A DNA stretch of 34,780 bases from Stutzerimonas stutzeri SDM-LAC. GTDB taxonomy: Bacteria > Pseudomonadota > Gammaproteobacteria > Pseudomonadales > Pseudomonadaceae. The notes under the pieces were generated by a model. It was given only the letters and a program-made list of their open reading frames with translations, made no database searches and had not been told where the DNA came from. Of the stretch, positions 25,843-34,780 are shown in pieces. Within the stretch, counting starts at the first letter, position 1. Every line of letters starts with the position of its first letter. Made by a program: the position numbers and the translations under genes. The stretch lies in assembly GCF_000235745.1 (NCBI RefSeq), contig NZ_AGSX01000017.1:1-34780 (forward strand). The letters are read 5' to 3'.

Positions 25843-26304
25843 AGCTGGCAAGCGGAGCGGCGATGGCCTCAGTGGAAATGATGGGACCACCATCCGGAAT
25901 TGGAGCAACCTGCGCGTGCTTGGTTTCGGCAAATGCCGGTCATGCTATTGAGCTTCGGGAGCCACTTCTGCCTAGCGTCAGGCAGTCATAGCGCCGGCGT
26001 TGGTCAGATGTCGAATGTAAATCGAGGCGCATGAAGAAGCCGCGATATCGACGCATGAGGAATGAATTACGGCGACATTGACGCGCTTCTCTGCGACCTT
26101 TCACTTATCGCTGTTGGCATACGTTCGTATGCACGATTCATCAAAACGGCGACGAAGCATTTTGCGGAAGTTCGTTTACCACCTCCAACCGCGGTTTGCA
26201 GTACGTTTCGGTCGCTATATCAGGCGCTTGGCCTTGGCTGAAGCAGCTGAGCTGTGAGGCGATCCGCATCTACTGTGGTTGGGACGACCCGATTTGGTGC
26301 AGAA
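25843..26304. other. Intergenic stretch between FNR-like gene and gltA terminator
   Basis: No reading frame here has a recognisable domain or a ribosome-binding site. I see no RNA gene or obvious repeat. Confidence 0.6.
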
Positions 26305-26343
26305 ACAAAAAAACGCCCGGTGTATTGATCGCACCGGGCGTTT
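26305..26343 (-). terminator. Intrinsic terminator of gltA
   Basis: Read on the minus strand, AAACGCCCGGTG (26332-26343 reversed) pairs with CACCGGGCGTTT (26311-26322 reversed), followed by a T run. It ends the leftward gltA transcript. Confidence 0.9.
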
Positions 26344-26402
26344 GAGGGTCGCTGGCCCTGAAAACCTTTAGGTCGATTTCAGGGCTAACGGTTCGCGCAG
26401 CC

Positions 26403-27674
26403 TCAGCGAGGCAGGTCGCGCTGAGGATGGCCGGTATACAGCTGGCGTGGACGACCGATCTTCTGACCCATCGCAATCATTTCTTTCCAATGCGAGATCC
26501 AGCCGACAGTACGTGCCAGCGCGAAAATCACGGTGAACATACTGGTTGGAATGCCGATCGCCTTGAGAATGATGCCGGAGTAGAAGTCAACGTTCGGGTA
26601 GAGATTGCGTTCGGCGAAGTAGGGATCGTTGAGCGCGATCTCCTCAAGCTTCATTGCAAGCTCGAGTTGCGGATCGTTGATGCCGAGTTCGCTTAGTACT
26701 TCGTCGCAGGTCTGCTTCATAACCTTGGCGCGTGGATCGAAGTTCTTGTAAACGCGGTGTCCAAAGCCCATCAGCTTGAACGGATCGTTTTTGTCCTTGG
26801 CCTTGGCCAGGAATTTTTCGATGTTCGAAACATCGCCGATTTCGTCCAGCATGGTGAGTACGGCTTCGTTGGCGCCGCCATGTGCCGGGCCCCAAAGTGC
26901 GGCAATGCCAGCCGCGATGCAGGCGAACGGGTTGGCGCCGGTTGAGCCCGCCAGGCGGACAGTGGACGTCGAAGCGTTCTGCTCATGGTCCGCATGCAGA
27001 ATGAAGATGCGATCCATGGCTTTGGCCAGAACCGGGCTGATCGGCTTCACTTCGCATGGTGTGTTGAACATCATGTGCAGGAAGTTTTCTGCGTAGTTCA
27101 GGTCGTTGCGTGGATACATCATCGGCTGACCCATGGAGTACTTGTAAACCATGGCGGCGAGCGTCGGCATTTTCGCGACCAGGCGCACCGCGGAAATCTC
27201 GCGGTGGTGCGGGTCGTTGATGTCCAGGGAGTCGTGGTAGAAGGCAGAGAGCGCGCCTACCACGCCGCACATGATTGCCATCGGGTGCGCATCACGGCGA
27301 AAACCGTTGAGGAACGACTTAAGCTGCTCATGAACCATTGTGTGGTTCTTGACAGTGCTGATGAACTTTGCCTTTTCTTCGGCAGTCGGCAGTTCGCCGT
27401 TTAGCAGCAGGTAACAGGTTTCGAGGTAATCGGCTTTTTCGGCCAGCTGCTCGATCGGGTAGCCGCGATGCAGCAGAATCCCTTTGTCACCATCGATATA
27501 GGTGATTTTGGATTCGCAAGAGGCGGTGGACATGAAGCCGGGGTCGAAGGTGAAGCGACCCGTGGAGGTCAAGCCTCGTACATCGATTACGTCAGGCCCT
27601 ACGGTGCCGGATAGAACGGGCAGTTCGATGGCATCTGCGCCTTCGATGATCAACTGCGCTTTGTTGTCAGCCAT
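26403..27674 (-). CDS. gltA: Citrate synthase (type II, hexameric)
   Basis: 423 aa. Condenses oxaloacetate and acetyl-CoA to citrate, the entry step of the TCA cycle. Motifs: [66 protein letters not shown] (first active-site His region), [19 protein letters not shown] (catalytic His), [13 protein letters not shown] (second His) and the Asp in [14 protein letters not shown]. The N-terminal domain is typical of the NADH-sensitive gammaproteobacterial type. It is divergent from sdhC, as in other pseudomonads. The C-terminus GHPQRDLPR is slightly shorter than in many relatives but complete. Confidence 0.98.
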   Translation of the reverse strand: MADNKAQLIIEGADAIELPVLSGTVGPDVIDVRGLTSTGRFTFDPGFMSTASCESKITYIDGDKGILLHRGYPIEQLAEKADYLETCYLLLNGELPTAEEKAKFISTVKNHTMVHEQLKSFLNGFRRDAHPMAIMCGVVGALSAFYHDSLDINDPHHREISAVRLVAKMPTLAAMVYKYSMGQPMMYPRNDLNYAENFLHMMFNTPCEVKPISPVLAKAMDRIFILHADHEQNASTSTVRLAGSTGANPFACIAAGIAALWGPAHGGANEAVLTMLDEIGDVSNIEKFLAKAKDKNDPFKLMGFGHRVYKNFDPRAKVMKQTCDEVLSELGINDPQLELAMKLEEIALNDPYFAERNLYPNVDFYSGIILKAIGIPTSMFTVIFALARTVGWISHWKEMIAMGQKIGRPRQLYTGHPQRDLPR

Positions 27675-27732
27675 GTATGGCCTCCTGTTTTATGCTTGGA
27701 ATCATCATGGCCCCCCACGCAGGGCCCGCATC

Positions 27733-27760
27733 ACTATAGTGAGATAAATCACAAAGTCAA
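27733..27760 (-). promoter_or_regulatory. gltA promoter (sigma70 type)
   Basis: On the minus strand TTGACT (27755-27760) is the -35 and TATAGT (27733-27738) the -10, 16 bases apart. It lies about 60 bases before the gltA start. Confidence 0.8.
27738..27753 (-). promoter_or_regulatory. CRP/Vfr-like palindrome inside gltA core promoter
   Basis: TGTGA-N6-TCACT on the minus strand (27738-27753) matches the CRP consensus TGTGA-N6-TCACA in nine of ten positions. It fills the spacer between -35 and -10, so binding would block the polymerase. Which CRP-family protein uses it is not shown. Confidence 0.6.
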
Positions 27761-27875
27761 TTTGGGCTAGCCGCTAGCTGTAGAGGGGTTTCGGGTTGAA
27801 TTCGCATCACAGAAAAAGCTATTTACGCGAATTACAAACCGAGGCGCCATCCGCCTTTAGTGGCACTTCACCACA

Positions 27876-27904
27876 TTGTCATTAGCGACCTAACTGTTTA
27901 TAAT
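27876..27904 (+). promoter_or_regulatory. sdhCDAB-sucAB promoter (sigma70 type)
   Basis: TTGTCA (27876-27881) and a perfect TATAAT (27899-27904) are exactly 17 bases apart. This leaves an untranslated leader of about 125 bases ahead of sdhC. Confidence 0.85.
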
Positions 27905-28036
27905 CGACGACCGACCGGCAGGGGCCTAACAGGCAGTTTCCTGTGGGTTGTCACTCGTGGGTGGCGGGTACCGCTGCGTGCTCTTCCCAACAACTTTGCC
28001 CTGCGGTTTCGGGGCTCTCAAGTGTGAAAAAAAGCC

Positions 28037-28411
28037 GTGAAAAGCCAACGACCTGTAAACCTAGATCTTAGGACAATAAAACTCCCAATCACTGCGTACA
28101 CCTCAATCCTTCACCGCGTTTCCGGCGTGATCTTGTTTGTTGGTGTGGCCGTCCTGCTGCTAGCGCTTGATGCTTCTTTGTCTTCTGCTGAAGGCTTCGA
28201 AGAGGTTAAGGCGTATCTCGGTAGTCCGCTGGCGAAGCTGGTGGTATGGGCTCTGCTCTCTGCGTTGCTGTATCACCTTGTGGCCGGCGTGCGCCATTTG
28301 GTCATGGATACCGGCCACGGCGAAACGCTGGAAGGCGGGAAGCTGGGCTCGAAAATCGTTTTGGCCGTATCGGCTGTGCTGATCGTTCTGGCGGGAGTTT
28401 GGATATGGTAA
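28037..28411 (+). CDS. sdhC: Succinate dehydrogenase cytochrome b556 subunit
   Basis: 124 aa from GTG 28037, which gives the expected N-terminus KSQRPVNLDLRTIKLP. No good Shine-Dalgarno is seen. Three membrane helices (GVILFVGVAVLLLAL, LAKLVVWALLSALLYHLVAGV, IVLAVSAVLIVLAGVWIW) anchor the complex and bind heme b, with the HRVSGV and YHLVAGVRHLVMD motifs including the heme ligand His. Part of complex II, passing electrons to ubiquinone. Overlaps sdhD by 7 bases. Confidence 0.95.
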   Translation: MKSQRPVNLDLRTIKLPITAYTSILHRVSGVILFVGVAVLLLALDASLSSAEGFEEVKAYLGSPLAKLVVWALLSALLYHLVAGVRHLVMDTGHGETLEGGKLGSKIVLAVSAVLIVLAGVWIW

Positions 28412-28773
28412 CCAATGTCACCAACTTTTCTCGCTCAGGGCTTTACGATTGGATGGCTCAGCGCGTTTCAGCGGTTGTCCTGGCGGCTTATTTTCTCTTC
28501 CTGATCGGATACCTGATGTTCAATCCGGGGCTGGAGTACGCTCAGTGGCACGCGTTGTTCTCCGCTCAGTGGATGCGCATCTTTAGTCTCCTTGCACTCG
28601 TTGCTCTCAGTGTTCATGCATGGGTTGGTATGTGGACGATTTCCACTGACTACCTGACCAACATGGCGATCGGAAAGTGGGCTACCGGCGTGCGTTTTCT
28701 CTTCCAGGCGGTGTGTGGCATAGCCATGTTCACTTTCTTCGTCTGGGGCGTGCAGATTCTTTGGGGTATCTGA
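28405..28773 (+). CDS. sdhD: Succinate dehydrogenase membrane anchor subunit
   Basis: 122 aa. ATG 28405 overlaps the sdhC stop (ATGGTAA) and gives MVTNVTNFSRSGLYDWMAQRV as expected. Three membrane helices (AVVLAAYFLFLIGYLM, IFSLLALVALSVHAWVGMW, FLFQAVCGIAMFTFFVWGV). The His in SVHAWVGMW is the likely heme b ligand, and the N-terminal DWMAQRVS segment lies near the quinone site. It pairs with SdhC to anchor SdhAB. Confidence 0.96.
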   Translation: MVTNVTNFSRSGLYDWMAQRVSAVVLAAYFLFLIGYLMFNPGLEYAQWHALFSAQWMRIFSLLALVALSVHAWVGMWTISTDYLTNMAIGKWATGVRFLFQAVCGIAMFTFFVWGVQILWGI

Positions 28774-28776
28774 TCC

Positions 28777-30549
28777 ATGGCTAGCATTCGTACTCTTTCT
28801 TATGACGCCATCATTATTGGTGGCGGTGGCGCGGGCATGCGCGCCGCGCTGCAATTGGCTCAAGGTGGCCATAAAACTGCAGTGGTGACCAAGGTTTTCC
28901 CGACTCGTTCGCATACCGTATCCGCACAAGGTGGCATTACCTGTGCCATCGCCTCGGCCGATCCGAACGATGATTGGCGCTGGCATATGTACGATACCGT
29001 CAAGGGCTCCGATTACATCGGTGACCAGGATGCTATCGAGTACATGTGTTCCGTTGGTCCGGAGGCTGTGTTCGAACTGGAGCACATGGGCTTGCCATTC
29101 TCCCGTACCGAGCAGGGCCGTATCTATCAGCGTCCGTTCGGCGGTCAGTCCAAGGACTACGGTAAAGGCGGGCAGGCCGCTCGTACTTGCGCCGCAGCTG
29201 ACCGTACCGGTCATGCGCTGCTGCACACCCTGTATCAGGCCAACCTGAAGGCCGGCACGTCCTTCCTTAATGAGTGGTACGGCGTGGATCTGGTGAAAAA
29301 CCAGGATGGCGCCATCGTTGGCATCATTGCGATCTGCATCGAAAACGGCGAAACCGTGTATATCCGCTCCAAGGCCGTGGTTCTTGCTACTGGTGGTGCG
29401 GGTCGTATCTATGCGTCGACCACCAACGCCCTGATCAATACTGGCGACGGTATCGGTATGGCGCTGCGTGCAGGTGTTCCGGTTCAGGACATCGAAATGT
29501 GGCAGTTCCACCCGACCGGCATTGCCGGTGCTGGCGTGCTGGTGACCGAAGGTTGCCGTGGCGAGGGTGGTTACCTGATCAACAAGCATGGCGAGCGTTT
29601 CATGGAGCGTTATGCTCCAAACGCGAAGGACCTCGCTGGTCGTGACGTGGTTGCGCGTTCGATGGTCAAGGAAATCCTGGCTGGTAACGGTTGTGGTCCG
29701 GATGGCGATCACGTGATGCTGAAACTCGATCACCTCGGTGAGGAAGTACTGCATAGTCGTCTACCAGGCATCTGCGAACTCTCGAAGACCTTCGCGCATG
29801 TCGATCCTGTTACTGCTCCAGTGCCTGTGGTTCCGACGTGCCACTACATGATGGGTGGCATTGCCACTAACATTCATGGCCAGGCTATGAGCCAGGATGC
29901 TAACGGTAACGACAAGATCATCGAGGGGTTGTTCGCGGTAGGCGAAGTGGCATGCGTATCTGTTCATGGCGCCAACCGTTTGGGCGGCAACTCTCTGCTT
30001 GACCTTGTTGTATTCGGTCGTGCGGCCGGTCTCCATCTGGAGAAAGCGTTGAAAGACGGTATCGAGCACCGCGGTGCGACTGAAACCGATCTGGATGTTG
30101 CGCTGAATCGACTCGCCAGCCTGAACGAGCGGACCGAGGGCGAAGACGTCGCGTCGTTGCGCAAAGAGCTTCAGAGCTGCATGCAGAACTACTTTGGTGT
30201 GTTCCGTACCGGCGAGTACATGCAGAAAGGCATCGCTCAGCTTGCCGATCTGCGCCAGCGCATCGCTACGGTCAAGATCTCTGACAAGAGCCAGGCCTTC
30301 AATACCGCGCGTATCGAGGCGCTGGAGCTGCAGAATCTGCTGGAAGTGGCTGAAGCGACTGCGATCGCTGCAGAGAATCGCAAGGAATCGCGCGGTGCGC
30401 ATGCTCGCGAGGATTTCGAAGAGCGGGATGACGAAAACTGGCTGTGCCACACCCTGTATTTCCCGGGTGAGAAGCGCGTAGCTAAGCGTGCCGTGAACTT
30501 CTCTCCGAAGACTGTTCCGACTTTCGAGCCTAAGGTTCGGACTTACTGA
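28777..30549 (+). CDS. sdhA: Succinate dehydrogenase flavoprotein subunit
   Basis: 590 aa. The FAD-binding Rossmann motif [14 protein letters not shown] is at residues 15-28. His46 in [10 protein letters not shown] is the site of covalent FAD attachment. Active-site segments [17 protein letters not shown] and [19 protein letters not shown] are intact, and the C-terminal [24 protein letters not shown]-type stretch is normal for the subunit. It oxidises succinate to fumarate at the inner face of the membrane. Three bases separate it from sdhD. Confidence 0.98.
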   Translation: MASIRTLSYDAIIIGGGGAGMRAALQLAQGGHKTAVVTKVFPTRSHTVSAQGGITCAIASADPNDDWRWHMYDTVKGSDYIGDQDAIEYMCSVGPEAVFELEHMGLPFSRTEQGRIYQRPFGGQSKDYGKGGQAARTCAAADRTGHALLHTLYQANLKAGTSFLNEWYGVDLVKNQDGAIVGIIAICIENGETVYIRSKAVVLATGGAGRIYASTTNALINTGDGIGMALRAGVPVQDIEMWQFHPTGIAGAGVLVTEGCRGEGGYLINKHGERFMERYAPNAKDLAGRDVVARSMVKEILAGNGCGPDGDHVMLKLDHLGEEVLHSRLPGICELSKTFAHVDPVTAPVPVVPTCHYMMGGIATNIHGQAMSQDANGNDKIIEGLFAVGEVACVSVHGANRLGGNSLLDLVVFGRAAGLHLEKALKDGIEHRGATETDLDVALNRLASLNERTEGEDVASLRKELQSCMQNYFGVFRTGEYMQKGIAQLADLRQRIATVKISDKSQAFNTARIEALELQNLLEVAEATAIAAENRKESRGAHAREDFEERDDENWLCHTLYFPGEKRVAKRAVNFSPKTVPTFEPKVRTY

Positions 30550-30559
30550 GGTCGCCGAT

Positions 30560-31264
30560 ATGTTGCAAGTGAGCGTTTATCGCTATAACCCCGATAAAGA
30601 CGTAAAGCCCTATATGCAGGACTTCCAGGTCAATACCGACGGTAAAGACCTGATGGTGCTCGACGTGCTTGCCCTCATCAAGGAGCAGGACGAAGGCTTC
30701 TCTTATCGTCGCTCGTGCCGTGAGGGCGTTTGTGGCTCTGACGGCATGAACCTGAACGGCAAGAATGGATTGGCCTGCATTACACCGCTGTCGTCTGTGG
30801 TCAAGGGCAACAAGCTGGTCGTTCGTCCGTTACCCGGTTTGCCAGTTATTCGTGACTTGGCGGTGGATATGGGCATCTTCTATAAGCAGTACGAGAAGGT
30901 TCGCCCTTATTTGATGAACGATACGCCGGCTCCGGCTATCGAACGTCTGCAGAGCCCAGAGGATCGGGAAAAGCTTGACGGTCTGTACGAGTGCATCCTG
31001 TGCGCTTGCTGCTCGACCAGTTGCCCGTCCTTCTGGTGGAACCCAGACAAGTTCCTCGGACCCGCTGCGCTGCTGCAGGCTTATCGTTTCCTGGCCGACA
31101 GCCGCGACACCGAGACCGAGAGCCGTCTGTCTGAGTTGGATGATCCGTTCAGCGTGTTCCGCTGCCGGGGCATCATGAACTGTGTGAGCGTCTGCCCGAA
31201 AGGGTTGAATCCGACCAAGGCCATTGGCCATGTGCGGAACATGCTCCTGCAGAGCGCAACCTGA
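30560..31264 (+). CDS. sdhB: Succinate dehydrogenase iron-sulfur subunit
   Basis: 234 aa. The plant-type [2Fe-2S] site is SCREGVCGSDGMNLNGKNGLAC; the [4Fe-4S] and [3Fe-4S] sites use CILCACCSTSCPS and CRGIMNCVSVCPKGLNP. It carries electrons from FAD in SdhA to the quinone site. The Asp in CGSD is the normal residue in Sdh subunits. Followed by a 291-base gap before sucA. Confidence 0.98.
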   Translation: MLQVSVYRYNPDKDVKPYMQDFQVNTDGKDLMVLDVLALIKEQDEGFSYRRSCREGVCGSDGMNLNGKNGLACITPLSSVVKGNKLVVRPLPGLPVIRDLAVDMGIFYKQYEKVRPYLMNDTPAPAIERLQSPEDREKLDGLYECILCACCSTSCPSFWWNPDKFLGPAALLQAYRFLADSRDTETESRLSELDDPFSVFRCRGIMNCVSVCPKGLNPTKAIGHVRNMLLQSAT

Positions 31265-31555
31265 TACTCCGAGGTGTCTGCGAGTACTGATAGTAGTAGC
31301 AGGCCCTTAATGCTTCACCGCGACACCTACGGCGCCAGAGTTCAAACGACGGCGCCGTAGTCTTAGTAGGAACCCCAGCTCACAAAGCCGTGGTTTCGCT
31401 CTGAAAATTTGATGACCAGCAGGGGCATCCGGGGTAGTTCTCGGAAACTATCTGCGCGGTCCGTAGTGGCTTTACCTGGGTCGCTGCTTCAGAACTTGGG
31501 AAGTCATGCTGCGGTCTCCACGCTGGTGGTGTCTCCTTATCGAAGGTGACCAGAC
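31265..31555 (+). other. Intergenic region between sdhB and sucA with hairpin
   Basis: CTACGGCGCC (31327-31336) and GGCGCCGTAG (31351-31360) form a perfect 10-base inverted repeat with a 14-base loop. No T tract follows, so it is not a standard terminator; it may tune or stabilise the sdh-suc transcript. I saw no clear promoter pair in the rest. Confidence 0.65.
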
Positions 31556-34387
31556 ATGCAAGAAAGCGTAATGCAGCGCATGTGGGACAGTGCCCACCTA
31601 TCCGGTGGTAACGCTGCCTATGTGGAAGAGCTTTATGAGCTCTACCTGCACGATCCCAACGCTGTGCCCGAAGAGTGGCGCACCTACTTCCAGAAGCTGC
31701 CCGTCAGTGGCGGGGCTGCGGCTGACGTATCGCATTCGACAATCCGCGATCACTTCGTCCTGCTGGCCAAGAACCAGCGTCGTGCCCAGCCCGTTTCGGC
31801 AGGCAGCGTCAGTAGCGAGCATGAGAAGAAGCAGGTCGAAGTTCTACGTCTGATCCAGGCGTACCGGATGCGTGGCCATCAGGCTGCCCAACTCGACCCG
31901 CTTGGCCTGCAGCAACGGCCCGCTCCCGCTGACCTGGCCATTAACAATTACGGGTTGACCGACGCGGACTTGGATACGGTTTTCCGTACCGGCGACCTGG
32001 CCATGGGCAAAGACCAGGCGACCTTGCGTGAGATCCACCAGGCGCTGCAAGAGACTTATTGCCGCACGATCGGCGCAGAGTTTACCCACATCGTCGACTC
32101 GGACCAGCGCAACTGGTTTCTGCAGAGGCTCGAAAGCGTTCGTGGCCGTCCGTCCTTCTCGCCTGAAATCAAGAGCCATCTGCTTGAGCGCCTGACCGCC
32201 GCCGAGGGCCTGGAAAAATACCTGGGTACCAAGTATCCGGGTACCAAGCGGTTTGGTCTGGAAGGTGGTGAGAGTCTGATTCCATTGCTGGATGAGATAA
32301 TCCAGCGCTCAGGCTCATACGGCACTAAGGAAATCGTGATTGGCATGGCCCACCGTGGCCGTCTCAACGTCCTGGTCAACACCTTTGGTAAGAACCCGCG
32401 CGACCTGTTCGACGAGTTTGAAGGCAAGAAAGTCGAAGGGCTCAGTTCCGGTGATGTGAAGTATCACCAAGGCTTCTCTTCGAACGTGATGACTCCGGGC
32501 GGCGAAATACATCTGGCGATGGCGTTCAACCCGTCGCACCTGGAAATCGTGTCGCCGGTGGTCGAAGGCTCCGTTCGTGCCCGTCAGGATCGCCGTTGTG
32601 ATGCAGTTGGCGACAAGGTGCTGCCGGTCACGATTCACGGTGATGCCGCCGTGGCGGGGCAGGGCGTTGTGATGGAAACGTTCCAGATGTCCCAAACTCG
32701 TGCCTATCGCACGGGCGGCACCATCCGGATCGTGATCAACAACCAGGTTGGCTTTACCACCAACAAGCAAGAAGACGCGCGCTCCACTGAGTATGCGACT
32801 GACGTTGCCAAGATGATCCAGGCGCCGATCTTCCACGTAAATGCGGATGATCCTGAAGCTGTTCTGTTCGTCACCCAGCTTGCCGTCGATTACCGGATGC
32901 AGTTCAAGCGTGACATCGTCATCGACCTGATCTGCTACCGCCGTCGCGGTCATAACGAAGCGGATGAGCCCAGCGGCACCCAGCCACTGATGTATCAGAA
33001 GATCTCCAAACAACGCACCACGCGCGAGCTGTATGCCGATGCGTTGACGCAGTCCAACGTACTCGACAATGAGCGCGTTCAGGCCAAGGTTGACGAGTAC
33101 CGGACTGCGTTGGATAACGGTCTTCACGTAGTCAAGAGCCTGGTCAAAGAGCCGAACAAGGAATTGTTCGTTGATTGGCGTCCATACCTGGGCCATACCT
33201 GGACAGCTCGGTACGACACGCGTTTCGAGCTGAAGGCATTGCAGGAACTGTCCAGCAAGATGCTGGCGGTGCCGGAAGGCTTCGTGGTTCAGCGACAAGT
33301 GTCGAAGATTCTCGAGGATCGTCAGAAGATGGGAGCCGGTGCGCTCGCCATCAACTGGGGCTACGCCGAGACACTGGCTTATGCAACCCTGCTGTTCGAA
33401 GGCCACCCGGTTCGCATCAGCGGCCAGGACGTGGGCCGCGGCACCTTCTCGCACCGTCATGCGGCGTTGCACAACCAGAAGGATGGCAGCACCTATATTC
33501 CGCTTCAGCATCTTTACGAAGGTCAGCCTCGCTTCGACCTGTACGACTCCTTCCTGTCGGAAGAGGCAGTACTAGCATTCGAGTACGGCTACGCCACTAC
33601 CATGCCCAACGCACTGGTGGTGTGGGAAGCGCAGTTCGGCGACTTCGCAAACGGTGCACAGGTCGTGATCGACCAGTTCATCACCAGCGGCGAGCACAAG
33701 TGGGGCCGTCTGTGCGGGCTGACCATGCTGTTGCCGCATGGTTACGAAGGGCAAGGTCCGGAACACTCGTCCGCGCGTCTGGAACGCTACCTGCAGCTGT
33801 GCGCCGAGCACAACATCCAGGTCTGCGTGCCGACGACACCTGCTCAGGTCTATCACATGCTGCGTCGCCAGGCGATCCGACCGCTGCGCAAGCCTCTGGT
33901 AGCGCTTACACCGAAGTCGCTGCTGCGCCATAAGCTGGCGACCTCGACCTTGGAAGACCTGACTCAAGGCTCGTTCCTGACAGTGATCCCCGAGATCGAT
34001 CAGATCGATCCGGACAAGGTCGAACGCGTTGTAATGTGCAGCGGCAAGGTCTACTACGATCTGCTGGACAAACGCCGCAGTGAAGGTCGTGGGGACATCG
34101 CAATTGTTCGTCTGGAACAGCTGTATCCGTTCCCGGAAGAAGACTTGGCGGAGGTGCTAGCGCCTTACCAGAACCTCAAGAATATCGTCTGGTGTCAGGA
34201 AGAACCGATGAACCAGGGCGCCTGGTATTGCAGCCAGCATCACATGCGTCGCGTTGCCATCGCGCACAAGAAAGAGCTGTTCTTGCAGTACGCGGGTCGT
34301 GAAGCGTCTGCTGCGCCTGCAGTCGGCTATGCCTCCATGCACGCAGAGCAACAGGAAAAGCTGCTGCAGGACGCCTTCACCGTTTAA
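31556..34387 (+). CDS. sucA: 2-oxoglutarate dehydrogenase E1 component
   Basis: 943 aa, typical length. Decarboxylates 2-oxoglutarate using thiamine diphosphate and transfers the succinyl group to SucB. The N-terminal segment NAAYVEELYELYLHDPNAVPEEWR binds the E2 core. The core has EIVIGMAHRGRLNVLVNTFGKNP, the TPP site GDAAVAGQGVVMETFQMSQ...NNQVGFTT and DLICYRRRGHNEADEPSGTQP; a transketolase-like C-terminal domain includes GQDVGRGTFSHRHA. GAAGGTGA precedes the ATG. Confidence 0.98.
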   Translation: MQESVMQRMWDSAHLSGGNAAYVEELYELYLHDPNAVPEEWRTYFQKLPVSGGAAADVSHSTIRDHFVLLAKNQRRAQPVSAGSVSSEHEKKQVEVLRLIQAYRMRGHQAAQLDPLGLQQRPAPADLAINNYGLTDADLDTVFRTGDLAMGKDQATLREIHQALQETYCRTIGAEFTHIVDSDQRNWFLQRLESVRGRPSFSPEIKSHLLERLTAAEGLEKYLGTKYPGTKRFGLEGGESLIPLLDEIIQRSGSYGTKEIVIGMAHRGRLNVLVNTFGKNPRDLFDEFEGKKVEGLSSGDVKYHQGFSSNVMTPGGEIHLAMAFNPSHLEIVSPVVEGSVRARQDRRCDAVGDKVLPVTIHGDAAVAGQGVVMETFQMSQTRAYRTGGTIRIVINNQVGFTTNKQEDARSTEYATDVAKMIQAPIFHVNADDPEAVLFVTQLAVDYRMQFKRDIVIDLICYRRRGHNEADEPSGTQPLMYQKISKQRTTRELYADALTQSNVLDNERVQAKVDEYRTALDNGLHVVKSLVKEPNKELFVDWRPYLGHTWTARYDTRFELKALQELSSKMLAVPEGFVVQRQVSKILEDRQKMGAGALAINWGYAETLAYATLLFEGHPVRISGQDVGRGTFSHRHAALHNQKDGSTYIPLQHLYEGQPRFDLYDSFLSEEAVLAFEYGYATTMPNALVVWEAQFGDFANGAQVVIDQFITSGEHKWGRLCGLTMLLPHGYEGQGPEHSSARLERYLQLCAEHNIQVCVPTTPAQVYHMLRRQAIRPLRKPLVALTPKSLLRHKLATSTLEDLTQGSFLTVIPEIDQIDPDKVERVVMCSGKVYYDLLDKRRSEGRGDIAIVRLEQLYPFPEEDLAEVLAPYQNLKNIVWCQEEPMNQGAWYCSQHHMRRVAIAHKKELFLQYAGREASAAPAVGYASMHAEQQEKLLQDAFTV

Positions 34388-34398
34388 TCATTCTTGCA

Positions 34399-34423
34399 AG
34401 AGGCCGCAGACATCGCGGCCTCT
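34399..34423. repeat. Inverted repeat between sucA and sucB
   Basis: AGAGGCCGC (34399-34407) and GCGGCCTCT (34415-34423) form a 9-base stem with a 7-base loop, 12 bases after the sucA stop. No T tract follows; it may protect or attenuate. Confidence 0.6.
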
Positions 34424-34455
34424 ATGTAAAACCGAATCAAATAGGACCCCAGCTA

Positions 34456-34780
34456 ATGGCTATCGAGATCAAAGCCCCTCAATTTCCGGAATCGGTTGCT
34501 GACGGCACAGTTGCGACCTGGCACAAGCAGCCGGGCGATGCGGTAAAGCGTGACGAATTGATTGTCGACATCGAGACCGACAAGGTCGTTATGGAAGTGC
34601 TGGCCGAAGCGGACGGCGTGCTGAGTGAAATCGTCAAAAACGAAGGCGATACCGTGCTCAGCGGTGAGCTGCTTGGCAAGCTGGATGCGGGCGCTACTGC
34701 CTCTGCCGCTGCGCCAGCTGCTGCGCCTGCACAAGCCGACGCTCCTGCTTCGGCGGCCGCGCCCGCTACCGGCGGGGAAG
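34456..34780 (+). CDS. sucB: Dihydrolipoyl succinyltransferase (E2), 3' end outside window
   Basis: First 108 codons only. MAIEIKAPQFPESVADGTV starts the lipoyl domain; Lys43 in DIETDKVVMEV is the lipoylated residue, within the typical beta sandwich ending near residue 78. An Ala/Pro-rich flexible linker (ASAAAPAAAPAQADAPAS) begins after it and continues to the edge; the subunit-binding and catalytic domains are beyond it. The core of the 2-oxoglutarate dehydrogenase complex, receiving succinyl groups from SucA. Start is ATG 34456; only weak purine-rich sequence precedes it. Confidence 0.97.
   Translation, partial: MAIEIKAPQFPESVADGTVATWHKQPGDAVKRDELIVDIETDKVVMEVLAEADGVLSEIVKNEGDTVLSGELLGKLDAGATASAAAPAAAPAQADAPASAAAPATGGE

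Overview
The window looks like a chromosomal segment of a Pseudomonadaceae species, probably of the Pseudomonas/Stutzerimonas group. The evidence is gene order and protein character: thrS-infC-rpmI-rplT-pheS-pheT-ihfA-MerR gene next to tRNA genes, gltA divergent from sdhCDAB-sucAB, and an FNR-like regulator with cysteine signature. No rRNA gene or species-diagnostic marker is present, so species is inference.

Layout. (1) 1-2197: the end of a C39-peptidase/TPR protein converging on a DadA/PuuB-type FAD amine oxidoreductase. (2) 2326-10223: a translation block with tRNA-Val(GAC), threonyl-tRNA synthetase, IF3, L35, L20, both PheRS subunits, IHF alpha, a MerR-type regulator and tRNA-Pro(GGG). 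IF3 very probably starts at AUU. (3) 10273-19978: a decayed mobile island next to the 3' end of tRNA-Pro. It holds a tyrosine recombinase, an overlapping excisionase-like gene, a frameshifted HTH/coiled-coil gene, a Fic protein, two orphan Xre regulators, a HigBA toxin-antitoxin pair, two unequal DUF2274 copies (one broken), and trbI, trbG and trbF of a Trb-type conjugation system, all three visibly broken. (4) 20020-23348: a cystine ABC transporter (tcyJLN type) with a D-cysteine desulfhydrase, a sulfur-scavenging cluster. (5) 23618-25842: a YetF/DUF421 membrane protein with a zinc-ribbon tail and an FNR-type regulator, separated by about 740 bases without a convincing gene. (6) 26305-34780: TCA-cycle genes, gltA leftward and sdhCDAB-sucA-sucB rightward from a shared intergenic region with clear sigma70-type promoters for both sides. 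sucB runs off the end.

How the genes work together. Blocks 2 and 6 are housekeeping and look intact. Block 3 is a relict: it keeps the integrase, a toxin-antitoxin module and Fic, while the conjugation genes carry nonsense, frameshift and deletion lesions. It should not be able to conjugate by itself. Two diverged DUF2274 copies, sharing one left boundary of similarity, suggest that pieces of two related conjugative elements met here. I saw no second copy of the tRNA-Pro 3' end, so the far attachment site is lost, diverged or outside the window. I found no CRISPR array, no insertion sequence and no clear new multigene system. The most unusual material is the pattern of decay in the island, the uncharacterised HTH/coiled-coil gene with a one-base lesion, and several inverted repeats in regulatory regions.
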